The notes: generated by a model from the sequence alone, not told the origin. Shown: positions 11,866 to 24,612, numbered from the stretch's first letter. The stretch is DNA of 64,000 bases from Sinorhizobium meliloti 4H41 (GCF_000375585.1 NZ_AQWP01000002.1:186001-250000), one strand, 5' to 3'. Made by a program: numbers and translations.

Positions 11866-11883
11866 CCGGGCATCACTGCCCGG
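11866..11883 (-). terminator. Possible weak terminator after the ATPase gene
   Basis: A 7-bp stem CCGGGCA / TGCCCGG with a 4-nt loop, followed on the minus strand by TGTTTCATTT. It is about 90 nt past the stop of the ATPase at 11975 and upstream of rpsD. Confidence 0.4.
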
Positions 11884-11974
11884 CGTTGAGCGGGTCTTTA
11901 AGCACTGGGCGGCGAATTGTCAACGGAATATGACAGGAACAATGGCAAATTCAGCCGCACTTCCGAATGCAATT

Positions 11975-13489
11975 TCACTCGGCGGCCGCGCGCGTTGAAT
12001 CGCCCGTGTCCGGGGCATTGGCGTCGCCCGGAGCCGTTTCCTTGCCGAGGTCGGGGAAAGCGACGATGCGCTTGCCGGAGAAATCCGCATGCACCACGAC
12101 GAGCCCCTGCTCTTCGAAATAACCGAGCAATCGCCGTGCGCGACGGGCCGAATGCGTTCCGTAGGCACGGGCGATCATAGCGTCCGACGGACAAGGCAGC
12201 CCGCGCAGGGCCGCCTGTGCCAACATCAGGAAAACCGCCTGCAGGTCTTCCGTCACCCGGTCGGCCAGCCCAATCGCCGAGGCCCAATCCTCGCTTTCCG
12301 CCGTCTCGGCATCGATGCCCGATCGGGCAACGGCCATCTTGCGGCGGAATGCGCTCAAGGAGAGCGCGGGTCCGGGGACGCGGCGAATGCGGCAGCGCAC
12401 GAGAAAGTCCTGGTAGAGCTCCGCATCGGGCCTGAACGCGGCTTCCGGATTTGCAACGATTTCGGCAAAGAGGCTGCCGATCAGCGCATCCCGCTCCTCC
12501 GCCGAGATTTCCGGTTGCACCGGCTTGGCCTCCACGGGCGCTGCGGGCTCGGGCCTTGGCCGCGACAGCTCCGCGAGAATATCGCTCGCGGGGCGCGGCT
12601 GCGGCGCTGTGCGGCGGACGACCGGGCGGGTGAATTCCTCCGGGTCGGGCGTGAAGATCAGGTCCGCCACGTCCTGCGGCGCTTCGGGCAGCGGCATCAG
12701 CTTCGGGCTCATCGACCGTGCCGAGGTCTCGACCGAACCGATCGTTACCCTCAACGGCCGGCGGGAAAGCGCGGGACCGAGCGCCACGAAGGAGCCCCGC
12801 TTCAGGTCGCGAAACATCTCGGCGGTGCGCCGGTCCATGCCGAGCAGATCGGCGGCGCGCAGCATGTCGATGTCGAGGAAGGTGCGTCCCATCAGGAAGT
12901 TCGAGGCCTCTGCCGCCACGTTCTTGGCGAGCTTGGCGAGGCGCTGCGTGGCGATGACGCCGGCAAGCCCGCGCTTGCGGCCGCGGCACATGAGATTGGT
13001 CATCGCGCCGAGCGAAACCTTGCGTATTTCCTCCGAAACGTCGCCGCCGACGGACGGTGCGAACATCTGCGCCTCGTCGACGACCACCAGAACGGGATAC
13101 CAATATTCCCGGTCCGCATCGAACATGGCATTCAGAAACACGCCGGCGCTGCGCATCTGCTGCTCGACATCCAGCCCTTCGAGCGAAAGCACGCAGGAAA
13201 CGCGGTATTGGCGGATGCGGGTGGCGATGCCGATGAGCTCCGCATCGGTACGCTCCCCCTCGATCACCACATGGCCGAACTTGTCGGCAAGCGTGACGAA
13301 ATCGCCTTCCGGATCGATGATGCACTGCTGCACCCAGGGCACGGATTGTTCCAGCAGACGGCGGAGCAGATGCGACTTGCCGGAGCCGGAATTGCCCTGC
13401 ACGAGAAGACGCGTCGCCAGAAGCTCTTCGATATCGAGCGAGGCCGAGGTCCCTTCGGACGTCGTTCCCATGTCGATGCCGACTTTCAT
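11975..13489 (-). CDS. HerA/DUF87-type P-loop ATPase
   Basis: A 504-residue HerA/FtsK-superfamily ATPase. Walker A is GNSGSGKS at residues 32-39 and Walker B is PVLVVVDEAQMFAP, followed by a sensor segment with VIATQRLAKLAKNVAAEASNFLMGRT and an Arg-rich region. The C-terminal 150 residues are Pro/Glu-rich and then helical, with a winged-helix-like end. Unlike archaeal HerA it lacks an obvious N-terminal HAS barrel, and no NurA-type nuclease is adjacent. The family moves DNA or acts in conflict and repair; the role here is unknown. AAGAGGTAAGG precedes the ATG at 13489. Confidence 0.85.
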   Translation of the reverse strand: MKVGIDMGTTSEGTSASLDIEELLATRLLVQGNSGSGKSHLLRRLLEQSVPWVQQCIIDPEGDFVTLADKFGHVVIEGERTDAELIGIATRIRQYRVSCVLSLEGLDVEQQMRSAGVFLNAMFDADREYWYPVLVVVDEAQMFAPSVGGDVSEEIRKVSLGAMTNLMCRGRKRGLAGVIATQRLAKLAKNVAAEASNFLMGRTFLDIDMLRAADLLGMDRRTAEMFRDLKRGSFVALGPALSRRPLRVTIGSVETSARSMSPKLMPLPEAPQDVADLIFTPDPEEFTRPVVRRTAPQPRPASDILAELSRPRPEPAAPVEAKPVQPEISAEERDALIGSLFAEIVANPEAAFRPDAELYQDFLVRCRIRRVPGPALSLSAFRRKMAVARSGIDAETAESEDWASAIGLADRVTEDLQAVFLMLAQAALRGLPCPSDAMIARAYGTHSARRARRLLGYFEEQGLVVVHADFSGKRIVAFPDLGKETAPGDANAPDTGDSTRAAAE

Positions 13490-13656
13490 CCTTACCTCTT
13501 CTTGACGGGTTGATTCGCGGCCGCGGACGGGTCGCCAAAACGGGCAACACCTAGCATGGATCGCGCTCGAACGTGCCGCCGATTATGGAAACCCACAGGG
13601 AATAGTTGGCGCTCGAATGCCGCTCTCGGACATGCGCAGCAATGTCGTGCGCCGAT

Positions 13657-14493
13657 TCAGGTGACCGCTTCGCGCCTGTCCGCAGTTGCGGCAGCCGCAA
13701 CAACTCTCAAGCCGAAGCCTTGCATCAGACGGCGTGTCGCGAAATCGGGGTTGCCCGATGTGAAGATCGCCGGGTCCTCGCCGTTCAATGGCTCGAACCC
13801 GTTCGGCAGCGGCACCAGCGAACGCGCCCGCCTCGCGATCGCTTCGGCCGGATCCAGCCAGTCTACCGGCCAGGGCGCCAGCCGGCGGAAAACATTGGCC
13901 ATGAAAGGATAGTGGGTGCAGGCCAGCACGACGATATCGGTTCTCTTTCCCTCCGCCTCCACGAAGCAGGGCGCGATCTCGGCGAAAACCGCCTCATCAC
14001 CCAATGCGTCGCCGCGAATATAGGCTTCCGCCATGCGCGCGAGGTTCTCCGAGCCGACCAGTCTGACGTGACATTGCGAGGCGAAGGACTGAATGAGATC
14101 GCGGGTGTAGGCGCGCTTCACGGTGCCCGGAGTCGCAAGCACCGAAACGAGGCCCGAACGGGTGCGCTCGGCCGCAGGCTTGATGGCCGGAACGGTGCCG
14201 ACGAAGGTCATCTGCGGATAGGCGGCGCGCAGATCCGCGCCGACGAGCGTGAATGCCGTATTGCAGGCGATGATGCAGATTTCCGGATCATGCTCGGCAA
14301 GCAGCCCACCGAATAGAGCGATCACCCGCTCCTTCAGAGCGCCCTCCTCCCAGCCGCCATAGGGAAAACCGGCATCGTCGGCGACGTAGATGAAATGCCG
14401 CTCCGGCATCAGCACGCGCGCCTCGCGCAGCACCGTCAGGCCACCGATCCCGCTGTCGAAGACGAGAATGGGCTTCAGCTCAGTCTTTGTCAC
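13657..14493 (-). CDS. murI: Glutamate racemase
   Basis: Glutamate racemase, supplying D-glutamate for peptidoglycan. The two catalytic cysteines are in IIACNTAF and [10 protein letters not shown], with the N-terminal [14 protein letters not shown] motif. I place the start at the GTG at 14493 (278 residues), which overlaps the upstream RNA methyltransferase gene by 14 nt; an ATG at 14541 would add 16 residues that look like a read-through of the upstream gene. The overlap suggests translational coupling. Cofactor-independent two-base racemisation is well established for the family. Confidence 0.93.
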   Translation of the reverse strand: MTKTELKPILVFDSGIGGLTVLREARVLMPERHFIYVADDAGFPYGGWEEGALKERVIALFGGLLAEHDPEICIIACNTAFTLVGADLRAAYPQMTFVGTVPAIKPAAERTRSGLVSVLATPGTVKRAYTRDLIQSFASQCHVRLVGSENLARMAEAYIRGDALGDEAVFAEIAPCFVEAEGKRTDIVVLACTHYPFMANVFRRLAPWPVDWLDPAEAIARRARSLVPLPNGFEPLNGEDPAIFTSGNPDFATRRLMQGFGLRVVAAAATADRREAVT

Positions 14494-15310
14494 CGCCGCT
14501 CTGTTCTTTCCTGCTATGCCCGGGCGGAGCTGCGGAGCCACGCGGATTTTCGCGCGTGAAACGGTCGAGCGAAGAAATGACGCCGCGCAGCACCTGGATT
14601 TCCGATTCGGTAAAGGATGGTCTGGTCAGAACCGCGCGCAGATTCTCGACCAATTTCGGCTTTTTGTCGGCGGAACGGAAATAGTTGCGCGCGTCGAGCG
14701 CCTCTTCCAGGTGCTCGCAGAGCCCATGCAACTGCTCCTTCGTCGCCGGGCGCTGCTGGCTCGCCTGGAAAGATGTCTCGTCCTCGGAGGTCATGCCGGT
14801 CTTCAGCCACTCATAGGACATGAGCAGCACTGCCTGGGCGAGGTTCAGCGAAGCGAAGGCGGGATTGACCGGAAAGGTCACGATCTCGTCGGCAAGCGCG
14901 ACCTCGGCATTGGTCAGTCCGGTGCGCTCGCGGCCGAAAATGATGCCGACCTTCTCGCCCTCCTTGAACCGGTGACGGAGTTCCCGGGCGGCGACGATCG
15001 GCGAGCGCACGGGTTTGAAGCCGTCGCGGTCGCGCGCGGTGGTCGCGTAGACGAAATTGAGGTCGGCGAGCGCCTCTTCGAGCGTTTCGTAGAGCTTGGC
15101 GCCGTCGATCACGTGATCGGCGCGGCTGGCGGCGGAGCGTGCCTTTTCACTCGGCCAGCCATCGCGCGGGCTGACGAGGCGCAGTTCGGACAGGCCGAAA
15201 TTCGCCATGGCGCGCGCCACCATGCCGATATTCTCGCCGAGCTGGGGAAAGGCGAGAATGATCGCCGGACCTTCCGTCAAAAGTTCGCGTTCGCTGTTTG
15301 TGCCTGCCAT
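14480..15310 (-). CDS. tRNA/rRNA methyltransferase, SpoU family (TrmJ-like)
   Basis: A 276-residue SPOUT-fold 2'-O-methyltransferase. Motif 1 is [13 protein letters not shown], motif 2 is [19 protein letters not shown] and motif 3 is [20 protein letters not shown], forming the trefoil-knot SAM site. The C-terminal helical extension resembles TrmJ, which modifies position 32 of tRNA, so this is a good functional guess but not certain. The ATG at 15310 was selected over an in-frame Met at 15346. It overlaps murI at its 3' end. The neighbouring FUSC gene lies upstream on the same strand with 50 nt between. Confidence 0.82.
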   Translation of the reverse strand: MAGTNSERELLTEGPAIILAFPQLGENIGMVARAMANFGLSELRLVSPRDGWPSEKARSAASRADHVIDGAKLYETLEEALADLNFVYATTARDRDGFKPVRSPIVAARELRHRFKEGEKVGIIFGRERTGLTNAEVALADEIVTFPVNPAFASLNLAQAVLLMSYEWLKTGMTSEDETSFQASQQRPATKEQLHGLCEHLEEALDARNYFRSADKKPKLVENLRAVLTRPSFTESEIQVLRGVISSLDRFTRENPRGSAAPPGHSRKEQSGGDKD

Positions 15311-15360
15311 CGCCTGTGTGCCTTCTGTTCGGCGCTTCCCTCGCATATATGGACGCGGAT

Positions 15361-17376
15361 TTAAAGCCCGCGCTCCTGCCCAGCGGGCCGCACGCGCGGC
15401 GAATGAAGACGCTCGAGCGAAACGGCAACCATCTCCAGTCCAAGGCCTGCGTCGTCGCGCGATACCGGCAGATGACGCTCGACCGGCGCAGCGACGCTCC
15501 GGGACCGGTAGAAATAGTCCGCTCCGGTTTCGCGCACCTTGCTTGCGAGCTTCAGATTTTCCGCGATCTGCGCCGCGAAGTCATCCGGGCTTTCCGCGGC
15601 CTGCGACATCTTTCGCGCGAATATGCGCGCCCAATAGGTGCAGCCCATGAACACCGCCAGGGTCTGGCGCACATGCCCCGGGCGGGTGACGAGCTGCCAG
15701 GAGACGCCGAGGGGTTTGGCAGCAGCGGCCAGGTCCCTGTAGGCGCGGTCGAGCGCCTGCGACCGGGTGACGAGATCAAGGCCGGACGTTCCCCTCCTTG
15801 CCTCCTCCAGCAATTCGGCGAGCTTGTCGCACCAATTTCTGATCGCCCCATCGAGCGTCGTGCGGGTCTTCGTCGGAAACACGACGAAAGCCACCGCCGC
15901 GCCGGCGACCGAGCCGACAAGGGTCTCCTCGAGACGCAGCTCCAGAAGCTGCGGCGTCAAAACGCCGAGCAGGCTGTAGGCGAGAGAGAGGACGACCGAG
16001 ACGAAGAAAGTCATGCTCGCGTAGGAGACCGGGAGGAAATAGAAGGCCAGAAAGATGCAGGCCGCACCGAGGGGCAGGACTATATAGACAGTCCCGCCGA
16101 TCGCGCTTGCCGCCGCGAGTCCGACGACGATGCCCGCCAATGTGCCGGCCGACCGCTGCAAGGCCTTCACTGCGGTATCACCGCGGGAGCGCGTATTGGT
16201 GAAGACGAGGAACGCGGCGAGAACCGCCCAGAACCAGCGCTCGCGCGAAAGCATCAAGCCGAACACCATTGCGATGCCCGAGGCGAGGGTAATCTGGATC
16301 GCGCTCCGTAAAGCCGGGTCGGCCATGGAAAAGCGAGCCGTTGCCGCCGAGGGCTCAGGAGATGGAACCGGATGCGGTTCGTCGAGGTCCGCCTCCTTGA
16401 GGGCGCCCAGACTGCGATCGAGGCGATCTCGAACCGTATGAAGCCAAAGCAGAGCCCTGGCCGCCTCGAGCTGCCTGACATTCGCCTCGCCCAGCGACTG
16501 CATTCCCCGTTCTATCTCGCCCGAATTTTTCGCCAGGGCTGCGTCGACAACTATCGCAGGCGGCATTGCCTGAAGGCTGAGCACGATCACGCTCTCGGCC
16601 GCAAGGTGAATGTCGAAGAGCCCGATGGCGAGGTCCGCAGAGACGACGCCGGGTTCCGGCGCCGGGCGGCGGTTGTCCGTCGCAATGAAGCTCTCCGCCA
16701 TCAACACGGCTTCCTTCAACCTCTCCTCCAGCGCGTGCAGCCTGCGGCGATCGGCAGCCTTGAGAATGGGCCTGCGCGCAGCCGCTGCGATCTCATGAAG
16801 GATTTCATCCACCCTCTGCTGGACGCTCGCGATCGCCCTCAGAAGATCACGGTAGCGGTCGTCCGGAAGAAGGACGGTTCGCACAAGATGCGCGGTCGCC
16901 GCCGAGATTCCGGCACCGAGAACGAGCGCCGGCAACTGATCCAGCGACGGGCGCAGATAGGCTCCGGTGAAATAGGACATGAAGGCGAACATGCCGACGG
17001 CGAACCACCGCTGACCGAAGGCGCGGCCATAGACGGCTACGAAGATCACCACGAGAAAAACGAGATCGGAAACGTGCCGGTAGCGCTCCAGCGTAGAGGC
17101 GAGCGTGACCATCGCAACGCCCGTGACGACCGCCAGAATACGCGTGACCAGTTGTTCCGAGGCCGTCCGGTCGCGAACCGCCAGGCCGCCTTCGATCGAA
17201 AGCGTTATCGCAAGCCCATAGGCGGCCGGCGGCAGCGGTGTGGCGATGAAATGGAAGGCGATCAGCAGAGCGACCGAGATCACCACCGTCGCCGTTATCC
17301 GGGACGCCTGCCGCAGCCGGGAAAAGGCCGGATCATTGGCCAGCAGCCAGTCCCGCAAGCGAAGCCTGAACGTCAT
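15361..17376 (-). CDS. FUSC family membrane protein (aromatic acid exporter-like)
   Basis: A 671-residue inner-membrane protein with the duplicated FUSC/YccS layout: about six helices near the N-terminus (residues 30-170), a long soluble helical domain, a second block of hydrophobic helices after SMADPALRSAIQITL, and a cytosolic C-terminal tail. Members such as AaeB and YccS are linked to efflux of aromatic acids and stress tolerance, though no membrane-fusion partner gene is nearby. The ATG at 17376 is the first good start. It is transcribed divergently from icd. The substrate is unknown. Confidence 0.8.
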   Translation of the reverse strand: MTFRLRLRDWLLANDPAFSRLRQASRITATVVISVALLIAFHFIATPLPPAAYGLAITLSIEGGLAVRDRTASEQLVTRILAVVTGVAMVTLASTLERYRHVSDLVFLVVIFVAVYGRAFGQRWFAVGMFAFMSYFTGAYLRPSLDQLPALVLGAGISAATAHLVRTVLLPDDRYRDLLRAIASVQQRVDEILHEIAAAARRPILKAADRRRLHALEERLKEAVLMAESFIATDNRRPAPEPGVVSADLAIGLFDIHLAAESVIVLSLQAMPPAIVVDAALAKNSGEIERGMQSLGEANVRQLEAARALLWLHTVRDRLDRSLGALKEADLDEPHPVPSPEPSAATARFSMADPALRSAIQITLASGIAMVFGLMLSRERWFWAVLAAFLVFTNTRSRGDTAVKALQRSAGTLAGIVVGLAAASAIGGTVYIVLPLGAACIFLAFYFLPVSYASMTFFVSVVLSLAYSLLGVLTPQLLELRLEETLVGSVAGAAVAFVVFPTKTRTTLDGAIRNWCDKLAELLEEARRGTSGLDLVTRSQALDRAYRDLAAAAKPLGVSWQLVTRPGHVRQTLAVFMGCTYWARIFARKMSQAAESPDDFAAQIAENLKLASKVRETGADYFYRSRSVAAPVERHLPVSRDDAGLGLEMVAVSLERLHSPRVRPAGQERGL

Positions 17377-17684
17377 GGCGCCTCTGCCTGTCCGCACGCC
17401 CGCAGCGTGCAGCGTTTCTGGGATGGCGACACGCAAAAAACAGTTGAAGCACGCCGCCGCTCGATTTCTGAAATAGCCTTTCGCGCGGTCTTTTCAAAGC
17501 GGTGAGATGACCGGCCCCCCGGTCTGAAGACCGGGCGCGACCGGCCGATTCCGGGCTCGCCGCCTTGGTCCAAAGTTTCGGCCAAGCATGCTTTGCCTTG
17601 CTGGCTCACAGTGCTATAGGGCTCTGGATTTCTCCCACCGTCGGAATGCCGCACGCGGTGCTCCGCAAGCTACGAGGCATATCA
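17377..17684. other. Divergent intergenic region FUSC gene / icd
   Basis: About 308 nt holding the start regions of both genes. A short perfect inverted repeat, CCCGGTCT / AGACCGGG with almost no loop, lies at 17518-17535. No regulator-binding site was recognised. Confidence 0.4.
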
Positions 17685-18899
17685 ATGGCAAAGATCAAGG
17701 TCGCCAATCCGGTCGTCGAACTCGACGGCGACGAGATGACCCGCATCATCTGGCAGTTCATCAAGGACAAGCTGATCCATCCTTATCTCGACCTCGATCT
17801 CGAATATTACGACCTCGGCGTCGAAAACCGTGATGCAACTGACGACCAGGTGACGATCGACGCCGCAAACGCCATCAAGAAACACGGCGTCGGGGTCAAA
17901 TGCGCCACGATCACGCCGGACGAAGGCCGCGTCGAGGAGTTCAAACTGAAGAAGATGTGGAAGTCGCCGAACGGCACGATCCGCAACATCCTCGGCGGCG
18001 TCATCTTCCGCGAGCCGATCATCTGCAAGAACGTGCCGCGCCTCGTTCCCGGCTGGACCAAGCCGATCATCGTCGGCCGCCACGCCTTCGGCGATCAGTA
18101 CCGCGCAACCGATTTCAAATTCCCGGGCAAGGGCAAGCTCTCGATCAAGTTCGTCGGCGAAGACGGCCAGACGATCGAGCATGACGTTTACGACGCGCCG
18201 GGCGCCGGCGTGGCACTCGCCATGTACAACCTGGACGAATCGATCACCGAATTCGCGCGCGCCTCGTTCAACTACGGCCTGCAGCGCAAGGTTCCGGTCT
18301 ACCTTTCGACCAAGAACACGATCCTGAAGGCCTATGACGGCCGCTTCAAGGATATCTTCCAGAAGGTGTTCGACGAGGAATTCGCCGCCCAGTTCAAGGC
18401 CGAGAAGCTCTGGTACGAACACCGCCTGATCGACGACATGGTCGCCTCGGCGCTGAAGTGGTCCGGCGGCTATGTCTGGGCCTGCAAGAACTATGACGGC
18501 GACGTGCAGTCCGACATCGTCGCGCAGGGCTTCGGCTCGCTCGGCCTGATGACCTCGGTACTGATGACGCCCGACGGAAAGACGGTCGAAGCGGAAGCCG
18601 CCCACGGCACGGTGACGCGACACTACCGCCAGCACCAGAAAGGCGAAGAAACCTCGACCAACTCGATCGCCTCGATCTTCGCCTGGACCCGCGGCCTCGC
18701 CCACCGCGCCAAGCTCGACGGCAACGCCGAACTCGCGAAGTTTTCCGAAACGCTGGAGCGCGTCTGCGTCGATACGGTCGAATCGGGCTTCATGACCAAG
18801 GACTTGGCGCTCCTCATCGGCCCCGATCAGCCCTGGCTGTCGACCACCGGCTTCCTTGACAAGATCGACGAGAACCTCAGGAAGGCAATGGCGGCGTAA
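17685..18899 (+). CDS. icd: NADP-dependent isocitrate dehydrogenase
   Basis: A 404-residue isocitrate dehydrogenase of the eukaryote-like homodimeric class common in Rhizobiales, oxidising isocitrate to 2-oxoglutarate in the TCA cycle. The substrate motif [12 protein letters not shown] and the metal-binding [20 protein letters not shown] region are both present, and [11 protein letters not shown] near the C-terminus fits NADP specificity. The ATG at 17685, after GAGG, gives the conserved [20 protein letters not shown]. An upstream in-frame Met at 17565 is ignored. A terminator follows the stop. Confidence 0.97.
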   Translation: MAKIKVANPVVELDGDEMTRIIWQFIKDKLIHPYLDLDLEYYDLGVENRDATDDQVTIDAANAIKKHGVGVKCATITPDEGRVEEFKLKKMWKSPNGTIRNILGGVIFREPIICKNVPRLVPGWTKPIIVGRHAFGDQYRATDFKFPGKGKLSIKFVGEDGQTIEHDVYDAPGAGVALAMYNLDESITEFARASFNYGLQRKVPVYLSTKNTILKAYDGRFKDIFQKVFDEEFAAQFKAEKLWYEHRLIDDMVASALKWSGGYVWACKNYDGDVQSDIVAQGFGSLGLMTSVLMTPDGKTVEAEAAHGTVTRHYRQHQKGEETSTNSIASIFAWTRGLAHRAKLDGNAELAKFSETLERVCVDTVESGFMTKDLALLIGPDQPWLSTTGFLDKIDENLRKAMAA

Positions 18900-18926
18900 T
18901 CAGCCTGTTCTATCGCCAGAATTCGG

Positions 18927-18955
18927 AACCCGGCCCCGCGCCGGGTTTCTTTTTG
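18927..18955 (+). terminator. Rho-independent terminator of icd
   Basis: Stem AACCCGGC / GCCGGGTT with a 5-nt loop, followed by TCTTTTT. It begins 27 nt after the icd stop. Confidence 0.9.
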
Positions 18956-19149
18956 TCGTGGGAGCCGGCCCCGTTCCATCCACTTGTGGGAAACTGCGGC
19001 TCAGATCGGCTGAGAGCGCCCGTTACGTTCCGACGCCGCCAGGTGGCGGTATCCGGAAAGCCCGCCTATGCCGACTCGGCCGCCGCGCGTACTGATGCGC
19101 GCCTCGGCCGAGGCAGCCCTCGAAACCACCCGGACCGAACAGCTGCCAT

Positions 19150-19173
19150 GAAAAAGGGCGCCGCAGCGCCCTT
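19150..19173 (-). terminator. Rho-independent terminator of alaS
   Basis: On the minus strand: stem GGGCGC / GCGCCC (extended by AA/TT) with a TGCG loop and a TTTTTC tail, about 22 nt past the alaS stop. The 190 nt between this and the icd terminator hold no feature I can support. Confidence 0.88.
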
Positions 19174-19195
19174 CAGAAGTCAGCACGCCTGGGGC

Positions 19196-21859
<2,664 letters not shown>

Positions 21860-22033
21860 CTTGCGTCCTATCTGTGTACACTCCGGCGGCAGCCCGATCT
21901 CTCCAGGCTGCAAGCCGCACTTTTCAACCCCGCGCTTGGGCGCGTCGCATTCAATCACGTCACGCCTCCCGCCGGCCGAGCCGTCGGAACCACAGGCTTT
22001 TATCGTCCGCATTTCATGCTGTCCAGCGGGCAG

Positions 22034-22066
22034 CAAAAAACCGGCCGCAGGTGACGACGGCCGGCT
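22034..22066 (-). terminator. Rho-independent terminator of recA
   Basis: On the minus strand: stem CCGGCCG / CGGCCGG with a 10-nt loop, then TTTTTTG. It is about 34 nt past the recA stop and upstream of alaS, which must therefore have its own promoter within 21860-22033. Confidence 0.92.
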
Positions 22067-22097
22067 TCGCATGCTTCAACCAGACGGTTGCTGCCGA

Positions 22098-23183
22098 TTA
22101 CATATCGGCGGCTTCGTCGCCGTCGCTTTCCGGCCCGCCATTCTCCAGGAACCGGTCGGCGATGAGACCGGCATTCTGCCGCAGAGCCGTCTCGATTTCG
22201 CGCAACAGTTCGGGATTCTCCCGCAGGAAGAGCTTGGCGTTTTCCCGTCCCTGGCCGAGCCGCTGGCTGTTATAGGAGAACCAGGCGCCCGATTTCTCGA
22301 CGATGCCCGCCTTGACGCCGAGATCGATCAATTCGCCCGTCTTCGAAACGCCTTCGCCATACATGATGTCGAACTCGACCTGCTTGAAGGGCGGTGCCAT
22401 CTTGTTCTTGACGACCTTGACGCGGGTCTGGTTGCCGACGACTTCCTCGCGCTCCTTGACCGAGCCGATACGGCGAATGTCGAGGCGCACCGAGGCGTAG
22501 AACTTGAGCGCATTGCCGCCCGTCGTCGTTTCCGGCGAGCCGAACATCACGCCGATCTTCATGCGGATCTGGTTGATGAAGATCACCATGCAGTTTGACT
22601 TGGAGATCGATGCCGTAAGCTTGCGCAGCGCCTGGCTCATGAGGCGCGCCTGCATGCCCGGCAGACTGTCGCCCATCTCGCCCTCGATTTCGGCGCGCGG
22701 CACGAGTGCGGCCACCGAATCGATGACGAGAATGTCGATCGCACCCGAACGGACCAGCGTATCGGTGATTTCCAGCGCCTGCTCGCCCGTATCAGGCTGC
22801 GAAATCAGGAGATTTTCGAGATCGACCCCGAGCTTTCGCGCATAGACCGGATCGAGTGCGTGTTCGGCATCGACGAAGCCGCAGATGCCGCCCTTCTTCT
22901 GTGCCTCGGCAATGGTCTGCAGCGCCAGCGTGGTCTTGCCCGAGCTTTCCGGACCATAGATCTCGATGATGCGGCCCTTCGGCAGGCCGCCGATGCCGAG
23001 CGCGATGTCGAGGCCGAGCGAACCGGTGGAGACGGTTTCGATCTCAACTACGCTGTCCTTCGCTCCGAGCTTCATGATCGATCCCTTACCGAACGAACGT
23101 TCGATCTGGGAAAGAGCCGCTTCAAGTGCCTTGCTTTTGTCCACCGATTTGTCCTCTACGAGCCGCAAAGAATTTTGTGCCAT
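22098..23183 (-). CDS. recA: Recombinase RecA
   Basis: A 361-residue RecA that forms filaments on single-stranded DNA, promotes strand exchange and triggers LexA self-cleavage. Walker A is GPESSGKT at residues 77-84, Walker B is [14 protein letters not shown], the L2 region contains [18 protein letters not shown], and the acidic C-terminal tail ends DGDEAADM. The start ATG is at 23183. The promoter region contains a rhizobial-type LexA operator at 23242-23256, so SOS control is expected. A strong terminator isolates it from alaS. Confidence 0.99.
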
Positions 23184-23241
23184 TGGTCCACCTTTAGGTT
23201 ATTGGAGCTATCGAGGCAATGAAGCCGCCGCAAGTCTTTTT

Positions 23242-23256
23242 GTACATGTTTTGTTC
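23242..23256 (-). promoter_or_regulatory. LexA (SOS) operator of recA
   Basis: On the minus strand this reads GAAC-AAAACAT-GTAC, an exact match to the GAAC-N7-GTAC operator defined by mutagenesis for Rhizobium etli recA. A TTGACG hexamer at 23273-23278 could be the -35 element, which would put the operator over the -10 region, a sensible position for repression. Confidence 0.88.
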
Positions 23257-23309
23257 CAACTTGGCAATGGCACGTCAAGTAGTTGAAAATGCTAGGAATA
23301 CTTCACTAC

Positions 23310-23324
23310 GTTCGATTCTTGTTC
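23310..23324 (+). promoter_or_regulatory. Second LexA-box-like motif
   Basis: GTTC-GATTCTT-GTTC matches the alphaproteobacterial LexA consensus GTTC-N7-GTTC exactly. It lies 127 nt upstream of recA and 194 nt upstream of psuK, so it could add to recA repression or affect psuK. A chance occurrence cannot be excluded. Confidence 0.5.
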
Positions 23325-23517
23325 ACGCCTTTCGTCGACAGTATCCACAAGTTGCGCGTCAACGCATGCCGGCTTTCACGCGCCGCCCCGATTCGCTTCG
23401 TGATTCACGATGGATCAAAGCCGGACAAAGCCCTAAAAGGTAGTCCGAAACGATAGATCGGAATGCCGGCGGAAGAGAGACTTCGCCACCTTTTCTCCGC
23501 CCTTCATCGAGGACCAG

Positions 23518-24477
23518 ATGCAAGCACAGGTGAAGTCGCAGAACATAGCCGTTTTTGGCGGCGCTCATATCGACCGGCGCGGCCGGATCAACGGCGCGAC
23601 GACACCGGGCGCGAGCAATCCGGGCACCTGGTTCGAGGAAGCCGGGGGCGGCGGCTTCAATGCAGCGAGAAATCTCGCGCGCCTCGGCCATCGCGTAACC
23701 ATGATCAGCCCGCGGGGCGGCGATCCCGCCGGCGACACGGTGGCGGCCGCTGCGGAAGCTGCCGGTGTGATCGATCGCCCTTTCACCTTTCTCGATCGCA
23801 AGACGCCGAGCTATACGGCAATCCTGGAAAACGACGGCAACCTCGTCATCGCGCTCGCGGACATGGACCTCTATGCTTTGTTTACGCCGCGCCGGCTGCA
23901 GCAGCGGACCACGCGCGAGATTTTAGCGGCGAGCGAACTCGTGCTGATGGACGCCAATCTGCCGGAGGAGACGTTGACGGCGCTTGCCGGCACCGCCGCG
24001 AAGTTCAGCCCTCTCCGTGCCGGCATCGCCGTTTCTCCGGCAAAGGTGGTCCGCTACCGCGCGTGCCTCGACGGGCTCCATTTCCTGTTCATGAACGAGG
24101 CGGAGGCGCGCGCACTGACCGGCACCGAGGCCGCAACCGCCGCGGAATGGCCGTTGCTGCTGCGCTCCGCCGGTCTTTCCGGCGGTGTCGTGACGCGCGG
24201 AGGCCGGGCCGCGGTCGCCTTCGACCGCAAGGGTGCCTGCCTCGCTACGCCGCCGGCTCTTTCGGCACTCGCCGACGTCACCGGCGCCGGCGATGCGCTC
24301 GCCTCGGGCTTTCTCTCCGCCCGGCTTGCCGGTGCGGATCTTGCCGACTGCCTGCGCTGGGGCATGGCGGCCGCCGTCATAACGCTGCATTCGCCCTACG
24401 CTGCCTCCGAAGAGATGCTGCCTGACAAGCTGGAGCAAGTGCTGCGCCTTGTGCCGGAAGCGGAAATGCTGGCATGA
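23518..24477 (+). CDS. psuK: PfkB-family carbohydrate kinase, probable pseudouridine kinase
   Basis: A 319-residue ribokinase-fold sugar kinase. The N-terminal motif GGGGFNAARNLARLG and the C-terminal DVTGAGDALASGF, with the catalytic Asp in GAGD, are diagnostic of PfkB. It is followed by psuG, and this pairing is the accepted pseudouridine degradation module: PsuK makes pseudouridine 5'-phosphate, which PsuG splits to uracil and ribose-5-phosphate. The specific substrate is therefore inferred from context. The start ATG at 23518 has GAGGA upstream. The gap to psuG is 135 nt. Confidence 0.82.
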   Translation: MQAQVKSQNIAVFGGAHIDRRGRINGATTPGASNPGTWFEEAGGGGFNAARNLARLGHRVTMISPRGGDPAGDTVAAAAEAAGVIDRPFTFLDRKTPSYTAILENDGNLVIALADMDLYALFTPRRLQQRTTREILAASELVLMDANLPEETLTALAGTAAKFSPLRAGIAVSPAKVVRYRACLDGLHFLFMNEAEARALTGTEAATAAEWPLLLRSAGLSGGVVTRGGRAAVAFDRKGACLATPPALSALADVTGAGDALASGFLSARLAGADLADCLRWGMAAAVITLHSPYAASEEMLPDKLEQVLRLVPEAEMLA

Positions 24478-24612
24478 GAATTGGCAGCTGAATGGGAGCC
24501 GGGTAGCGCGGAATGCGGGCGGTTCTTCCGCACCCTCTGCTCCAGGCACCGGAATCGATCAGGTACCCCCGATGCAATTTGCCGTCGGATGTCATCAATC
24601 AAGGAAACGATC

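Larger units (their letters stand above)
23184..23517. other. recA/psuK divergent intergenic region
   Basis: A 334-nt region carrying the recA promoter and operator near 23242-23278 and a second GTTC-N7-GTTC motif at 23310-23324. The psuK side has GAGGA as a ribosome binding site at about 23509. No RNA gene was seen. Confidence 0.6.

Noticed and set aside
12089-13513. 474-codon ORF on the plus strand opposite the HerA-like ATPase
   Set aside because: Antisense shadow; the Walker motifs and start signals belong to the minus strand.
17518-17535. Perfect short palindrome upstream of icd as a regulator site
   Set aside because: It has an almost zero-length loop and no similarity to a known operator, so no role is claimed.
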